Part shown: in pieces, positions 10,851 to 22,200 of the stretch
Numbering within the stretch: position 1 is the first letter of the stretch
Layout: every line of letters begins with the position of its first letter
Assembly (NCBI GenBank): GCA_016748015.1
Contig: JAAOMT010000571.1
Span: 1,331,424-1,395,423 of the forward strand
Source: Geosiphon pyriformis
Lineage: Eukaryota; Glomeromycota; Glomeromycetes; Archaeosporales; Geosiphonaceae
Reading direction: 5' to 3'
DNA length: 64,000 nucleotides
The notes under the pieces: generated by a model
The model's input: the letters and a program-made list of their open reading frames with translations, nothing else
What the model was told of the DNA's origin: nothing
The model's database searches: none
Program-made: the position numbers and the translations under genes

Positions 10851-13800
10851 GTGAGTTTACTTAGAAGATTGCTATGTGCAATATTAGAGGAATGAATAAT
10901 TGTGTGAAACAGGCAGACATTGTACATTGGCATAATGATATGAACAATCTGATTTCTGTTGTTACTGAAACAAAGTTGAAAGGAAAGATCTACCCCTGGA
11001 TTGTGGATAGGTTTGCTGGTGTTTATGTTTTTACTTCAGGTCTGGATTCTGGTTATATGGGATCTGGTGTTGCAATTATTATGGACTCATCTCTGGCAAA
11101 ACATGTGTGCAAGGTTCTAGAGGTGCCCAGTTGGCTCCTGTTAGTAAAATTGCTTTTCAGGAACAGACTCTCTGTTTTTATTTTGGGGCTGTATATTGGT
11201 GCTTCTTTGACAGTTCATTTTTCTTAGGCTGATGAAATTAATTCTCTCATTACTAGAGCTGTGAATGAATCCTTTTTCGTTGTTCTTGGTGGTGACTTCA
11301 ATGAAAACAGATCTCACAAGTGTGCCAGTTTCAAGAAATGCTTTGATTTGGGTTTGGGCAACTCTTTAAGTGGAGGCTCTCTTGCTAAATTACCAACTTG
11401 GTGCAATTCTCATGATATTGCTAAGACAATTGATTATGTGTTTCTTTCTTCTAACTTGGCTAATGTGATCATAGATCATGACATGTTAAATGTTGATGAT
11501 TTTTTTGACACTGATCATAAGGCTGTTTCTGTTTCTGTGCATCTGGATGGTTTGTTGGACACAAGGCTTTCTTCAATATGTAAACAGGCCAACAAAGATT
11601 GCTGGAAGTTTAATGTCAAGGATGCAAATGAGTTGAAGTGGGCTGAGTTCAGGAATGGTACGGCTGCCAATGCCTTTATGTTCTCAGATAAATTTGTTGC
11701 AGCTGGAAAATTTTTGGATTTGAATGTGATGTAGGACATTATTCGCAAAATTATGATTCTTTCAGCAGGTGGAACTTTCAAGAAAAAGTGGTTCAAAGGT
11801 TTTGACAGTGTTTTTAATAAGGTGTTTTCTAGGTTTCATAAGCTGAAGTTGCTGGTTTCTAAGCTGGTAAAGGCTTCCCGTTTGATTTTTGGAGATGATT
11901 TTGCTCTGTTGTTGGATACGTGGGACAGGCTTGACTCTGTTGGCACTTTGTCGGTGAAGTCTCTTTTCCTTTTAGTGTCTGGTTTTGATAGTATTTGCTC
12001 TAAGCTGGCTAAGGCAAAGAAGTCTTACTGCTCTTCCAAGATACTGGAATTTAAGCATGCTGAGGAATCTCATATAAGATGGGCTATTGAGAGTAAGATG
12101 GAGAGTTTTGAGTTGGATAAGGGTTATACTATCAGAAGTGTTTTGGAGCATCCATTTTGCAAGGTAGTGTTGGATCATTTGGTAGTAAATGATGAGTTGG
12201 TTTTGGAACCTGAGCTGATTAAATCTAAAGTGGACAGGATTATGGAAGGATGGACTAAGAAATGGTTGGTGGTTTTGGACTTCTCTGATGATTGGAAATG
12301 CCAATTTTGGCCTTTGAACTACGTTTTTGATGATGCTTTCTCTGGTGTCATGAACTCAATTAGTTTTGATAAGATGTTCAGTGTCATTTCGAGCTTGCCT
12401 AATGAAAAAACAGCTGGTTTTTCTGGTATTTCTAATGAATTATAGAAGCATTGTGACAGAATAGTTCTAGATATGCCTTTGGTGTTTTTGAATTTCTGTC
12501 TGGTTTGTGAGTTGGTGTCTGGACCTTGGAGGAAAGCCTGGGTTTTGATGATTCCTAAACCCTATGAATGGGAGGGTGTTCTCATGAACACCCATTCTAT
12601 TGCTTTGATTAAAACAGCCCACAAGATCCTTTCTAAAATCTTATCAGACAGAATATTTTCGGTTTACAGTGAGTTTGATGTTTTACAAAAAGACAATTTT
12701 TCTGTTTTAAAGGATATGACAATGCAGTCGCCCATTTTTGCCATTGGTTCTGTGGTCAAGGATGCCTTGGAGAAAAATAGAGAGCTGTGGCTGGTTTTAC
12801 AGAACATACACAAAGCATATGATTTAGTTGATTAGGAACATCTTGAGAGGAGTTTGATCAGGATTAAAATGTATAACAGGTTCATTAGATTTTTTGGTAG
12901 CATCCACAATAATTGCAGGAACAGAGTGATGACAGATTTTGGCTTAACTAGTGATTATGTGGTTCATGATGGTTTGGATCAGGGTAAAGTTTTCTTGCTG
13001 CTTTTTTGGCACATATTTTATGATTCACTTATGTGTGAAGTCAAGAGGCAAGGGGAGGTGTGTGGTTACAAGTTGAATTCACATTTTATTTCCAATACTG
13101 GCCATGTGGAATCTCAGACTGGGTTGACATTGTTTTTTGCTGCTAGTGCTTTTGTTGATGATATCATTTGGGTTGGTAGCAGCCAGGCCGCTACACAACA
13201 TATTTTGAACGTTGTTAGTGAGTTCTTCAAGATTAATAACATTTCAATTAACAATAACAAAACCGTGGCTATTCTTGTCAACTGCCGGGTTGAAACCCCT
13301 TACCTAACTGTCAGTAGCTTGCCTATTTCCATAGCCAAAAAGGGTGAACCTTATCATTATTTTGGAATTTTTTTGTCTTCTAATGGTCTTTTGGTGCCCA
13401 GCTTGGCCAAGGCTCACTCAAACATCTGATTTTTTGTCAACCTTGTTCTGAAAAAAGCCATCTCGGATAAACAATTCAGTTATTTGGCTTCTGCTGTTCT
13501 GTTTTCTATCGTCAGCTACAGGATCCAGTTCAGTTTTGTTTCTATTAATGTGTATAATAAATAGGACACTTTGATTCGCAAAGACTTAAAGTCTAAGTCT
13601 GGACTGCTGCTTGATTTCCCCAATGATGCACTTCATCATCCTTCTTTGTATGGTTTGAAGACTTTTGAACAAATTCAAGCAGAAAGCAAATTGGCCTCCA
13701 TCATTGCTTTTGCAAATTCAGTTGGTATTTTGGGCCACTTATTTTCTTACAGGTCTCATGACCTCCAGGTTCTCAGCTGGAGTCCTCATTATCCCTTGCT

Positions 13801-15535
13801 GTTTCTGGCTCGTGTTAGTGTCAGCTTTTTAAATAATTTCTTAGCAGATGTGGTTCATATTTTCTCTGAATGTGATTTGTCTCTGGGTGGGTCTCTGGCC
13901 TGTGCTTTTTGTCATCGGGGTGGCACTCCTATGTCTCTCGTTCTTGGTAAAATCAATTTTCTAAAATACATCTCTTTACTCAAGTGATATGGTATCGCTT
14001 TTGTGGAACAATTACACGATCAAAATGGTGTTGTTTTTAGTTGGCGGATGTTCAAGCATTGGAAGAGGTTGGATTCCCGTGGCCTGATTCCTTTCTGGTT
14101 TGATCTTTCTGCATGTTTTCTTGGTGGTGTTGCTTCTTTTCCTGTATGCTTCTCTTTTGTGAAAAATTCCACTCAGTCTGATGTTTGTCAATCTCATGAT
14201 TTTGGTATTATCTGTAACAAACTATCGGCTACTGACGCTGCCTGCCTTTTTGTGTACATGAATGGGTCTTTGAGTGGTTTGAGAACTGTTGCCATGAAAG
14301 CTGGGGCTGCAGTCTTTTTTGAAGACATTGATTCTGGTTTAGGTGTGGGGGTGTCTGGTTTGGTTTCTTCTACTTTGTCTGAATTGCAGGCCATTGCTTT
14401 GGCTCTTGAGTGTGTTTCTTCTTCTTGTGCAGTTGATTTGTTCTCAAATAGCCAAGTTGCTTTGGATGCATGCAAGTCGGAATCATTATTGGCTCATCCA
14501 GACTTTAGGAATCATTGTTGGATAGAGCATTGCCATATTGCTAATGTAGTTTGTCATAAGAATTTAACTGTGAATTGGATTAAAGTTAAGAGTCATTTGG
14601 GCATTTCAGGCAATGAGCATGCAGATGAGCTTGCCAAGAATGTGGCACTCTCTACTTGGCATTTGCTCCATTTGGTCAGTGAATGTTTTTTGAGGGCTGG
14701 AGGCAATGTGGTTTCTGAAAATTCTAGGCACTTTGTTTGTGATGTGTTTCGGTTTATTTTTTGTGCATGTTGGGAGGTTGGTTCTGGTTTCCGGATCTTG
14801 GCGGCTGGTTTGCATAATGATGTTAACTGGTTTAAGTCTTCTTTGGTTTGGCACCCTGATTGTCACTTGGCTGCTGGTTTTACTAGTACATATATTGCTG
14901 GCCTTCAGATGTACTTTATGAAATCTCTCCATTATTGGCTTTCTGTCACTGTGCATAAGCATTTGTATAATAGATGCTACCCTAATGTGGTGTGTTTGTT
15001 CTGTAATGATGTAGAATTCTCAGACCATGTCTTTGTTTGTCCTTTTGATGCTGCTGGTTGTGCTAAGTTGTTGGATGCTCATGCATCTTTTTGGGAAATG
15101 CAGTCTGGTCTCTCTCAATCTACTTTGTGTGTCTTGTAGTTGTTGGTCTCTTGTTTTTCCGATGCTACAATTAGTACTACTCTGTATAAGGGTTTTGTTT
15201 TTGATGATTGGTACTGTGAATTCTTTTCAGTCTTTAAGGATGCTAAGGTCACGGCTTCGAATATTGTGTGTTTTGTGTGTGAGTTTTGCTTTGCATTTCA
15301 TGATGAATTTTGGCTGGTCTATGCCAAACACCGAGCTTTTATGGAGAGGAATAGACTTATTCCTCGTAATGGTTCTATTCCTGCCCTGGTTTTTGGTTTA
15401 CCTATAGTGCTTTTGGCTGGTATGATCAGGTTGTTGGGTGTTGTTGAGGCTTTTGGTGTTGGTTTCAGTTTTTGTAAACCTTGTTTGTTTTTCTCAGGTG
15501 TAGGGGATTTTGTTTCTGTTAAGATAGGTACATAG
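10847..15535 (+). pseudogene. LINE L ORF2: endonuclease-RT-RNase H-zinc finger, 9 nonsense mutations
   Basis: One 1563-codon frame broken by nine stops and no indels: TAG at 10862, 11225, 11732, 12443, 12833, 13562 and 15137; TGA at 13427 and 13985. Domains: apurinic-like endonuclease (residues ~8-230: CNIRGMNN, TETKL, GGDFNEN, IDYVF, DTDHKAV); RT (~540-860: AWVLMIPKPY, FAIGSVVKDALEK, GLDQGKVF, FVDDIIW with catalytic D771/D772); RNase H (~1130-1265: SELQAIALALE, VKSHLGISGNEHADELA); CCHC finger CLFCNDVEFSDHVFVC; C-terminal domain to 15535. Two RNase H acidic residues read Asn (MNGS at residue 1139, FSNSQ), as expected from GAT to AAT. The enzyme would nick chromosomal DNA and copy its RNA in place. 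The start at 10847 is chosen because it is in frame and overlaps the ORF1 stop. Confidence 0.92.
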
Positions 15536-15666
15536 TATTGTTCTGATCAGCCTGAGTGGCTGGTCATGTGTAGAAAAAGCATGATTTGCTCTTAGTTTAG
15601 ATCATTTATATGATGTATAGTCCTAGGTTATGTTTGGACCTTACTCATTAAACATAATAAAAAAAA
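15536..15666 (+). other. LINE L 3' UTR and A-rich tail
   Basis: 130 bp after the ORF2 stop, ending ATTAAACATAATAAAAAAAA just before the target duplication. It contains a predicted hairpin (15545-15565) and the motif CATGTGTAGAAAAAGCATG. The same 3' UTR is recognisable in LINE K (17856-17985) and in the otherwise diverged LINE H (reverse complement of 55819-55970). Confidence 0.8.
15545..15565 (+). other. 3' UTR stem-loop
   Basis: GATCAGCC - TGAGT - GGCTGGTC forms an 8-bp stem (one G-T pair) with a 5-nt loop. A second possible short stem (TCATG...CATGA) follows. Such 3' structures are recognised by the RT of some LINEs; that function is inferred here. Confidence 0.55.
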
Positions 15667-15677
15667 ATTACTACTTG
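15667..15677 (+). repeat. Target-site duplication of LINE L, right copy
   Basis: ATTACTACTTG, identical to 8857-8867, directly after the LINE L A-rich tail. Confidence 0.85.
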
Positions 15678-17855
15678 GACATTTTTCTATTAACTAAAAG
15701 TTTATAAAAGTTTAGCTTGACTAAGGCATATTTAGATATTTGGTTTTTTGCCAATCTTGTTCTAAGAAAAACCATCTTTAATAAACAGTTTTTATATTTG
15801 GTGTTAGCTGTTTTTCATTTTATTGTTAACTATAGAATGTAATTCAGCTTTATTCTTATTGGTGTGTATAATAAATGAGATGCCTTAATTCACAAAAACT
15901 TGAAATTAAAATCCAGCCTACTTCTCAATTTTTCTAATAACATGTTTTATTACTCTTCTTTGTATAGTTTAAAAACTTTTAAGCAGATCCAGATTAAAAG
16001 CAAATTGGTCTTTTTTGTGAATTTTGCAAACTCTTTTGGAATTTTGAATCATTTGTTTTTTTACAGATCTCATAACTTGCAAGTTCTGTATTAGAATCCA
16101 ATTTATTTTTTGTGTTTTCCAGCTTGTATTAAAATCAGTTTTTCTAATAACTTTTTGGCAGATGTGATTCATATTTTTCTTAAGTACAATTTTTTCCTGA
16201 ATAATTCTATGAACAATTTTTTTTATTTTGAAAATAGAACTTCCATGTTAATTGTTCTTAACAGACCTAATTTTTTTAAGTTTTTTCTTTTGCTTTAACA
16301 ATATAATATTGCTTTTGTGAACCAATTTTGTTGTTGAAATAGTACTATTTTTGATTGGAAAACTTTTAAGCAGTAGAAAAAGTTGGACTTCTATGGTCCT
16401 ATTCCTAAATAGTTTAAGCTTTCTGTTAACTTCCTTAGTAACATGGCTTCCTCTTCTAACTGCTCCTCTTTTTTGAGTAATGTTAGACTTTTTAATATTC
16501 TTAAGTCAAGTAAGTTTGAGTTGATTTGTGGTCATTTGTTAAATGTTAATGTTAGTAGTCTGTTTGTCTATATAAATATATCTCTAAAGAACTTGAAAAT
16601 AACCAACATAAAAGCTGGTGCTGTGGTTTTTTTCAAAGATATAAATTTGGGTTTAGGTATTGGAGTTTCTGGTTTAATGTTTTCTATATTGACAGAGTTG
16701 CAAACTATTGTATTAGCTCTTGAGTATGTTTCCTCTTATAACTCAGTTCAATTATTTATAAACAGTCAAGTGGCTTTGAATGTATATAAATCAAAGTTGG
16801 ATTTAGTGTGTCCAAACTTTTGAAATCAATATTGGATTAAATATTAACACATTATAGATGTTATTTATAGCAAGAATTTGAATGTTAGCTGGCACAAAGT
16901 GAAGGATTACTTGGGTGTTTTGGGTAATGAACATGCTAACATGCTTGCCAATGCTGCATTTCTCTCTAATTGGTGCTTTTTTTTCTGATTAAAAAAATGT
17001 TATATTATGACTGAAAGTAGTATTGTTTTTGATAATTCTAGATATTTTGTTTATAAGGTTTTGTTGGTCTGTTTATTGTACACATTAGAAGGTCAGCTCT
17101 GATTTTAAGGTTTTGGTTGATTGTTTGCTTTCGAATATTAATTGGCTTAGTTTATCTTTGATGTGACATCCCAACTTGTATATAGCTACTGGTTTCACTA
17201 ATAGACTTATTGCTAATACTCACACTTATTTTATAAAAGCTTTGCACTATTGACTACTTATTGCTATTTAAAAATATCTATATGACAAGTGCTATTTCAG
17301 TATAACATATTTGTATTGTGATAATGTTAAAATCTTAGACCATGTTTTTTTTTGTATAATTAACAATTTTGTTTGCTATTATTTGTTGAATGCCTATGTG
17401 GATGCTTAAAAGATGCTTTTTGGTCTTTCTTATTTCTTTTTGTATATATCCCAACTAATGTCCTCCTACATTTCTGATGTTATAATATATATGGCTTTTT
17501 GCAAAGACTTTGTTTTTAATGGTTGGCATTAAAAAACTGCTTCTGTCTTTAGTGATTCTAAAGTTGTAGGTTTAAAGATTATAAGCTTTGTTCATGATTT
17601 CTGTCTTGCTTTTAGAGAAGAGATTTGGTTAGTTTATGCTAAGCATTGTGCCTTTATGGAAAAAAATAAACTGATCTTACATGATGGTTTGGCTTCTGTT
17701 TTTATTTTTGGGCTGTCTATAATACTTTCTGCTAATGTGGTTAGATTGCTTAATATTATTAAAGCATTTGGTATTAATTTTGGCTTGCATAAGCCTTGTT
17801 TGTTTTTTTTAGACATTGGAAACTCAGTTTTGGTTTATATATATATATAATATTA
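15667..17855 (+). pseudogene. LINE K ORF2, C-terminal half (thumb, RNase H, zinc finger, C-terminus)
   Basis: Resumes LINE K after LINE L; text parallels 13390-15535 of L. Visible pieces: LLNFSNNMFYYSSLYSLKTF (15910-15980); an RNase H block at 16443-16823 with SLFVYINIS (Asp lost), ILTELQTIVLALEY and FINSQVALN; a WHKVKDYLGVLGNEHAN segment (16890-16940); zinc-finger cysteines at 17290-17360; and the C-terminal LPVRLLNIIKAFG-like segment ending at 17850 (GNSVLVYIYI). Numerous stops and indels. It has the same domain content as L and is non-functional. Confidence 0.85.
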
Positions 17856-17985
17856 TTCTGATTAGTCCAAATAACTGGTTATATATAGAAAAAACATGAT
17901 TTATACTTAGTTCAGATTACTTATATAATGTATTGTATTGGGCAATATATGAACTTCACTTATTAAAATAAAATAAAATAAAAAT
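17856..17985 (+). other. LINE K 3' UTR
   Basis: Aligns with 15540-15666 of L (GATTAGTCCAAATAACTGGTTAT in place of the L hairpin, several pairs kept as G-T), then TATAGAAAAAACATGATTT and an AAAATAAAAT tail. Confidence 0.7.
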
Positions 17986-18254
17986 ACTTAATTTTTTTTT
18001 CTTTTATCTCTTTTTTTTTGTTTTTTGTTTTTTGTTTTTTTTCTATTTTTTTTCTAAATAAATCACTTACATTAAAAAAAGTTTTTATTTTATTTTATTT
18101 ATTTTTTGTTAAAGCAAAAGCTTTTAAGTCTTTTTTTTTTGTTTATTATATTATTAATAATCTATAAATATTAAGATTAATAATAAATATAATTTTTATT
18201 TTAATAGTAAAAAATTAATTTAATTTAACAAAGTTTATATATTTGTTTTAATAT
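17986..18254. other. AT-rich spacer, no gene
   Basis: T-runs and A/T low-complexity sequence between the LINE K tail and the 5' LTR of element M. No ORF or repeat match could be supported. Confidence 0.6.
18251..18254 (+). repeat. Target-site duplication of M, left
   Basis: ATAT before the TGTTAC start of the 5' LTR; the same four bases follow the 3' LTR at 55295-55298. Short and AT-rich, so weak alone, but elements A and C also duplicate 4 bp. Confidence 0.6.
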
Positions 18255-19058
18255 TGTTACTTATAGAAATTAGAAATTATAATAATAAGTAAAATAGCCA
18301 ATTAGAAATAAATGTAATAAAAAGAAAAATTTTAGGATTTTTCTTGGAGAATTGCAGAATTCCAAAATTTTTGTTAAAAAAATTGAAAAATTTTAAGGAA
18401 TTTTATATAATACAAATTATATATATATAATGAAAGTATTAAAAGCAAAAAAATGCAGACTCAGACAGTATAGTAGTTAGCAATAATTACTTATCTTATA
18501 CTTTTTTCTTTAAAAAATAGTTTTCTATGACTTAAAATAGAATTATTCTCATATTAATAAAATTATATATTATTATTTAATCTATGTTATTATTACTTAA
18601 TTAAAGAAATATTAATTACTTCTACACTATTAATACCTCATGTTAATAGAATCCAATACTTAATCACACTAGACCAATAGCTTTTGATTATGGCTATTGA
18701 CAGAATATAAATTTTTTATTTTTTTTTGTTTTATTTCTTTGTTGTTTACTAATTGATTAAAGAAAATAAATGCTAAGTATTTGATATCAAGAATAATCTG
18801 GTAAAAAACTCAGAAACAAAAATAGAAAACTTAAGAATAGCTTATCAAAAGAGCATAACTGCCAGAATAAACTGCAATTATGCTGAAGAAAAAAATTCAT
18901 AGAAGAAACTATTAATTAAATCTCTGTTTATTATACAAAGAACTTAACTAAAACTTTTAAACTCCAAAATTTTTAGAAATTACCAACATTCTCAGTTATT
19001 GAACATCAAGTTACAAATTTGTTATTTGTTCTAATACTCCAAATAATCATCTGTAATA
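18255..19058 (+). repeat. M 5' LTR
   Basis: 804 bp, TGTTACTTATAG...CTGTAATA. Matches 54463-55294. It contains TATATATATA (18420-18430) as a likely TATA box and the shared R/U5 segment ATCTCTGTTTATTATACAAA. The primer site follows (TAGTGTTTTTTGTAAG from 19061, a decayed form of TGGTGCTTTCTGTAAGG seen in the relatives). Confidence 0.85.
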
Positions 19059-19106
19059 TTTAGTGTTTTTTGTAAGATATAATCTAACAAAGAACCAGTA
19101 CCAACA

Positions 19107-20328
19107 TTAATTATCTGGAAAAGTGACAGAATTAGAAGTAATAGGAACAAACCATTTAGAATTTGCCAAATTTTTATTTTAACATTATCAAACTTATTTT
19201 AAACTAACAAGTAACTATTGGCCAACAGAATCAGTTTTTAATTTTTATGTTAATAAAAAAATTAAATCCTACTTGAAAAACCAAAAAAATTCAGAAGCTG
19301 CTTTCAAAAATTTCTATAATAAATTATTTTAAAGCACCACACTTCCATAAAATCATTTGTTTATCTTATTAATTACAAAGATAAATTGAGAAATTAAAAA
19401 TTACAACCTCCAACAAAAACACCAAAGAAAATACAACTGTCTACTTGGAAGAAACCAAGAGTTGTTTCACCTATTTATCTGTCATACTATTATACACTAG
19501 AAAGTACTATCCACATATCATCCAGATTTACATCAATGTCAATGACAAAAACATCATTATTCAAAATACTGTTTCAAAATAATTAAGAGAAAGCCAAACT
19601 ATTAGAAATCTACAGTAGTTTTTTTGAAGGATTTAAATTACAATTAACAATATTATTAAGACTTTGATCACTGTTATTCTAATTAAATTTCGAATCTACT
19701 AATTGTTAAAAAGATATTAATTCAGAAGAAAAATAAGACAGCAATTAGAAAAATAATAATCAAAATCTAATTCTAAATAACCCAAAAGTTTAAACTCTAA
19801 TTGTTCAAATCTAGTTAAATCCAAACAATCCAAACCCAGCTTCTATTTTTTCAGAAAACTTATCTTTAGTTATTCTGATTAATCTACCACCAATAGCACT
19901 AATTGTTATCTAACAACAATCACAACAACAACAATTATTACTTATATCAATGACATATACACCAATTGCCAAATTAGAAAAATTTACCAGCAAAAAAAAC
20001 AACACCCAAGCATAATTAAACAACATAACAAAAGCTTTTCAAGCCATCCCATATTTTTTATAAGACACAACTGACTTGTGGTACCAGAATTTTGTTAACA
20101 AACCTTAAAATTTTAATGTGTTTAAAACTGTGTTTTTACAATATTTCAGTAATTATAACAGTATTAATTGGTTATTAACTAGCTTTACCATCATTAAACA
20201 AAATAATACTAAAATAGTTACCACATATTTGGAACATTTTTATCGAAATCTGCATCAAATTTAGGCAATTAAAGCTAACTACTTTACAGTATTACAGCTC
20301 TTAAATCAATTTATTTATAGATTATATA
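19107..20328 (+). pseudogene. M gag, N-terminal part
   Basis: Parallels A gag (40441-41750). It starts at GTGACAGAATTAGAAG (A: GTGGCAGAATCAGAAA) with no ATG. Recognisable peptides include NYWPTESVFNFYVNKKI and the capsid block with NKQNNTKIVTTYLEHFYRNLHQI near 20190-20260. Stops are mostly TAA and TGA at former Gln and Trp codons. It is cut at 20328 by transposon G and continues at 52343. The product would be the capsid protein. Confidence 0.75.
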
Positions 20329-20365
20329 TGATGTAAACCATTTATAGTTATCAAACAATTTATAT
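20329..20365 (+). repeat. G left terminal inverted repeat
   Basis: TGATGTAAACCATTTATAG then TTATCAAACAA; pairs with 52304-52340 with a few mismatches. Preceded by the duplicated TA. Confidence 0.75.
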
Positions 20366-22200
20366 AATTTTAAATTGTATTTAGTTTTCCAATTTTAATA
20401 ATATTAAAAAATTAAACTGTAAATATGATAAATTAAGTTCTTTTTTTTTACATTTATAGTTTAATTTTTTGAATTATATTATATTTTATAAAGTTATTAA
20501 AGTTTAAAATTAGCCACTTTTATTATTAATCTTTAATTTTCAAATGTTGATTAATCAGATTTTAGCCAATTAGCAATCATTAAAGTCATATTACTACATA
20601 ATAAATCATTTAAGTATTATTATTTTTAAAAAAGCTTTTAATTAATATTAATCTAATCTTTAGATGATTATTTTTTTATAAAAATATAATATTTTTCGAT
20701 TTGTGTGTCTTTTGTTAATGACATAGCATCATTAATTATGAATATTCTATTTATATTACTACTATATTTGGTTGTTATTATCAAAACAAAAATCCAAATA
20801 TTAATATTATTCACATCAGATACCAAAAAAATTATAAAACTACTATGAATAATTGTTAAAAAATTTGGAAATGTTATTTGCACTCTATTTATAATTTTGT
20901 ATTTCTTTTGATAAACATTGAAAACAACCAGTTTTGGTGCTAAAAACAGCAGATTTAAGACAAAAATTGAAATAATTATAATATGATTGACTATTAGCCC
21001 AAGAATAATACTATAAACAAAATGTTTAATATTAAAAAATATTGCAAAAAATCAATTATTCATCTCAATTTCTATATCTTGAAGTAAAAGCATGGCTTAA
21101 AATTTATAAAAAAATTAATATATTAATTTTTTAATAAATAGATTTTGTAGTAAATTATAGATAATTTATGTTTTTTTGTAGTATTATATATTATAATATT
21201 TAAAGCACATGTTTCAAAGTAGGCAATACTATTTAATGGTTTAGTAGATGTCTTTAATTTGTTTTTATCCATAGTTGAAAAAGTTTGCCAAATGCTTTTG
21301 TAAACACTATAATTGTTGACTTTTATGTAATTCTTAGATTTTTTTGTGTAGTAAGTTTAATATCTGTTTTGTTATTTGATGTTTGATCAATAATTTGCAT
21401 TCTATTAAAGTTGGTTTTTTTTTCTATGTGCTTGTTTTCATTATGTAGATGCATTAGTTTAAGCAGATATAAGGTTTTTTCTGGAGATCTTAAAACAAAG
21501 TTTTCAAGATAAGTTAGGAGAACTGGATGAAATAATGTTGTAGTTGAAGATAATTGATCATATAACTTGACTATTAAATTAGACAAAATATATAACTGGC
21601 TTATATTTGTATTATCCAAAACTCTAATCTTCAACTTTATTTTCTCAAATGTTCTATTCTGTATATACTAATTTCTAAAAACATTTATTAACTTTTGTTA
21701 TTATATAATAATATATAATAATAAAGATATAAATAAGAAAAAAATTTGTTTATTTCAAGTTTTTGACATATAATCAATTGGTTTTTGATTAAAATATGCT
21801 GCATAAAAGAAACTAAGACAGATTCTGCTAAAAAACTTTTTATAATTTATGGTGTTAAATAGTGTATTATGTGTACTAATATAACTTTAAGCATAAAGAG
21901 AGATATTTTTTCAATTATTAATAGTAGCAAAAAATTTTAATGCTACCATATATGAAGATTCACATACATAGATATCATTGTTATCAAATCATTTGAGATA
22001 TTTTATAAATAAATTTTATGGAATTAAACTTACAGTAATTATATAACAATTTTAAAACAAATATTATACTTTGAACATAATTTTTATATACATAACATAA
22101 TATTTTTCTACAATATCTTGTAATATATATTCTTTAATAACTGATGTTTTAAACACTTCTTTTTTGTAAAATTTTAGAAATAGATTGTGTTCTGTTTAAT
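20366..22200. other. G left arm, AT-rich, no recognised gene
   Basis: AT-rich DNA without a recognisable domain. Apart from the minus-strand ORF at 21323-21634, only short spurious frames are present. Confidence 0.5.
21323..21634 (-). CDS. Unrecognised small ORF (103 codons)
   Basis: MKIRVLDNTNISQLYILSN... on the minus strand. The frame is open for 103 codons in ~78% A+T sequence and remains readable upstream of its ATG (KIKLKIRV). It has a mixed hydrophobic/polar N-terminal half and a Lys/Asn-rich tail, no signal peptide, membrane span or motif that I recognise. It could be a relic of a cargo or captured gene within G, or chance. No function is proposed. Confidence 0.25.
   Translation of the reverse strand: MKIRVLDNTNISQLYILSNLIVKLYDQLSSTTTLFHPVLLTYLENFVLRSPEKTLYLLKLMHLHNENKHIEKKTNFNRMQIIDQTSNNKTDIKLTTQKNLRIT

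Larger units (their letters stand above)
8868..15666 (+). mobile_element. LINE 'L': full-length-looking non-LTR retrotransposon
   Basis: About 6.8 kb between two copies of ATTACTACTTG. It carries a short 5' leader, ORF1 (9021-10850), ORF2 (10847-15535), a 130-bp 3' UTR and an A-rich tail. ORF2 has endonuclease, RT, RNase H and a CCHC finger, which is the I/Tad-type architecture. Sense-strand composition is T- and G-rich. The coding frames carry only nonsense changes and no frameshift. The host site is an older copy of the same family (K). The 5' end may be slightly truncated, since the ORF1 frame is open upstream of the first ATG back to a TGA at 8937. Confidence 0.92.
4200..17985 (+). mobile_element. 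LINE 'K': old, AT-decayed copy interrupted by J2 and LINE L
   Basis: A plus-strand LINE copy that follows LINE L base by base once C-to-T and G-to-A changes are allowed. ORF1 lies at about 4320-6145, ORF2 at 6146-7149, 7953-8867 and 15667-17855, and a 3' UTR at 17856-17985. It is broken twice: by J2 (7150-7952) and by the younger family member L (8868-15666). The left limit is uncertain because the 5' end is too decayed; I place it near 4200 from similarity to the L leader. The tail is an AAAAT-type run. Every catalytic domain is riddled with stops. Confidence 0.8.
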
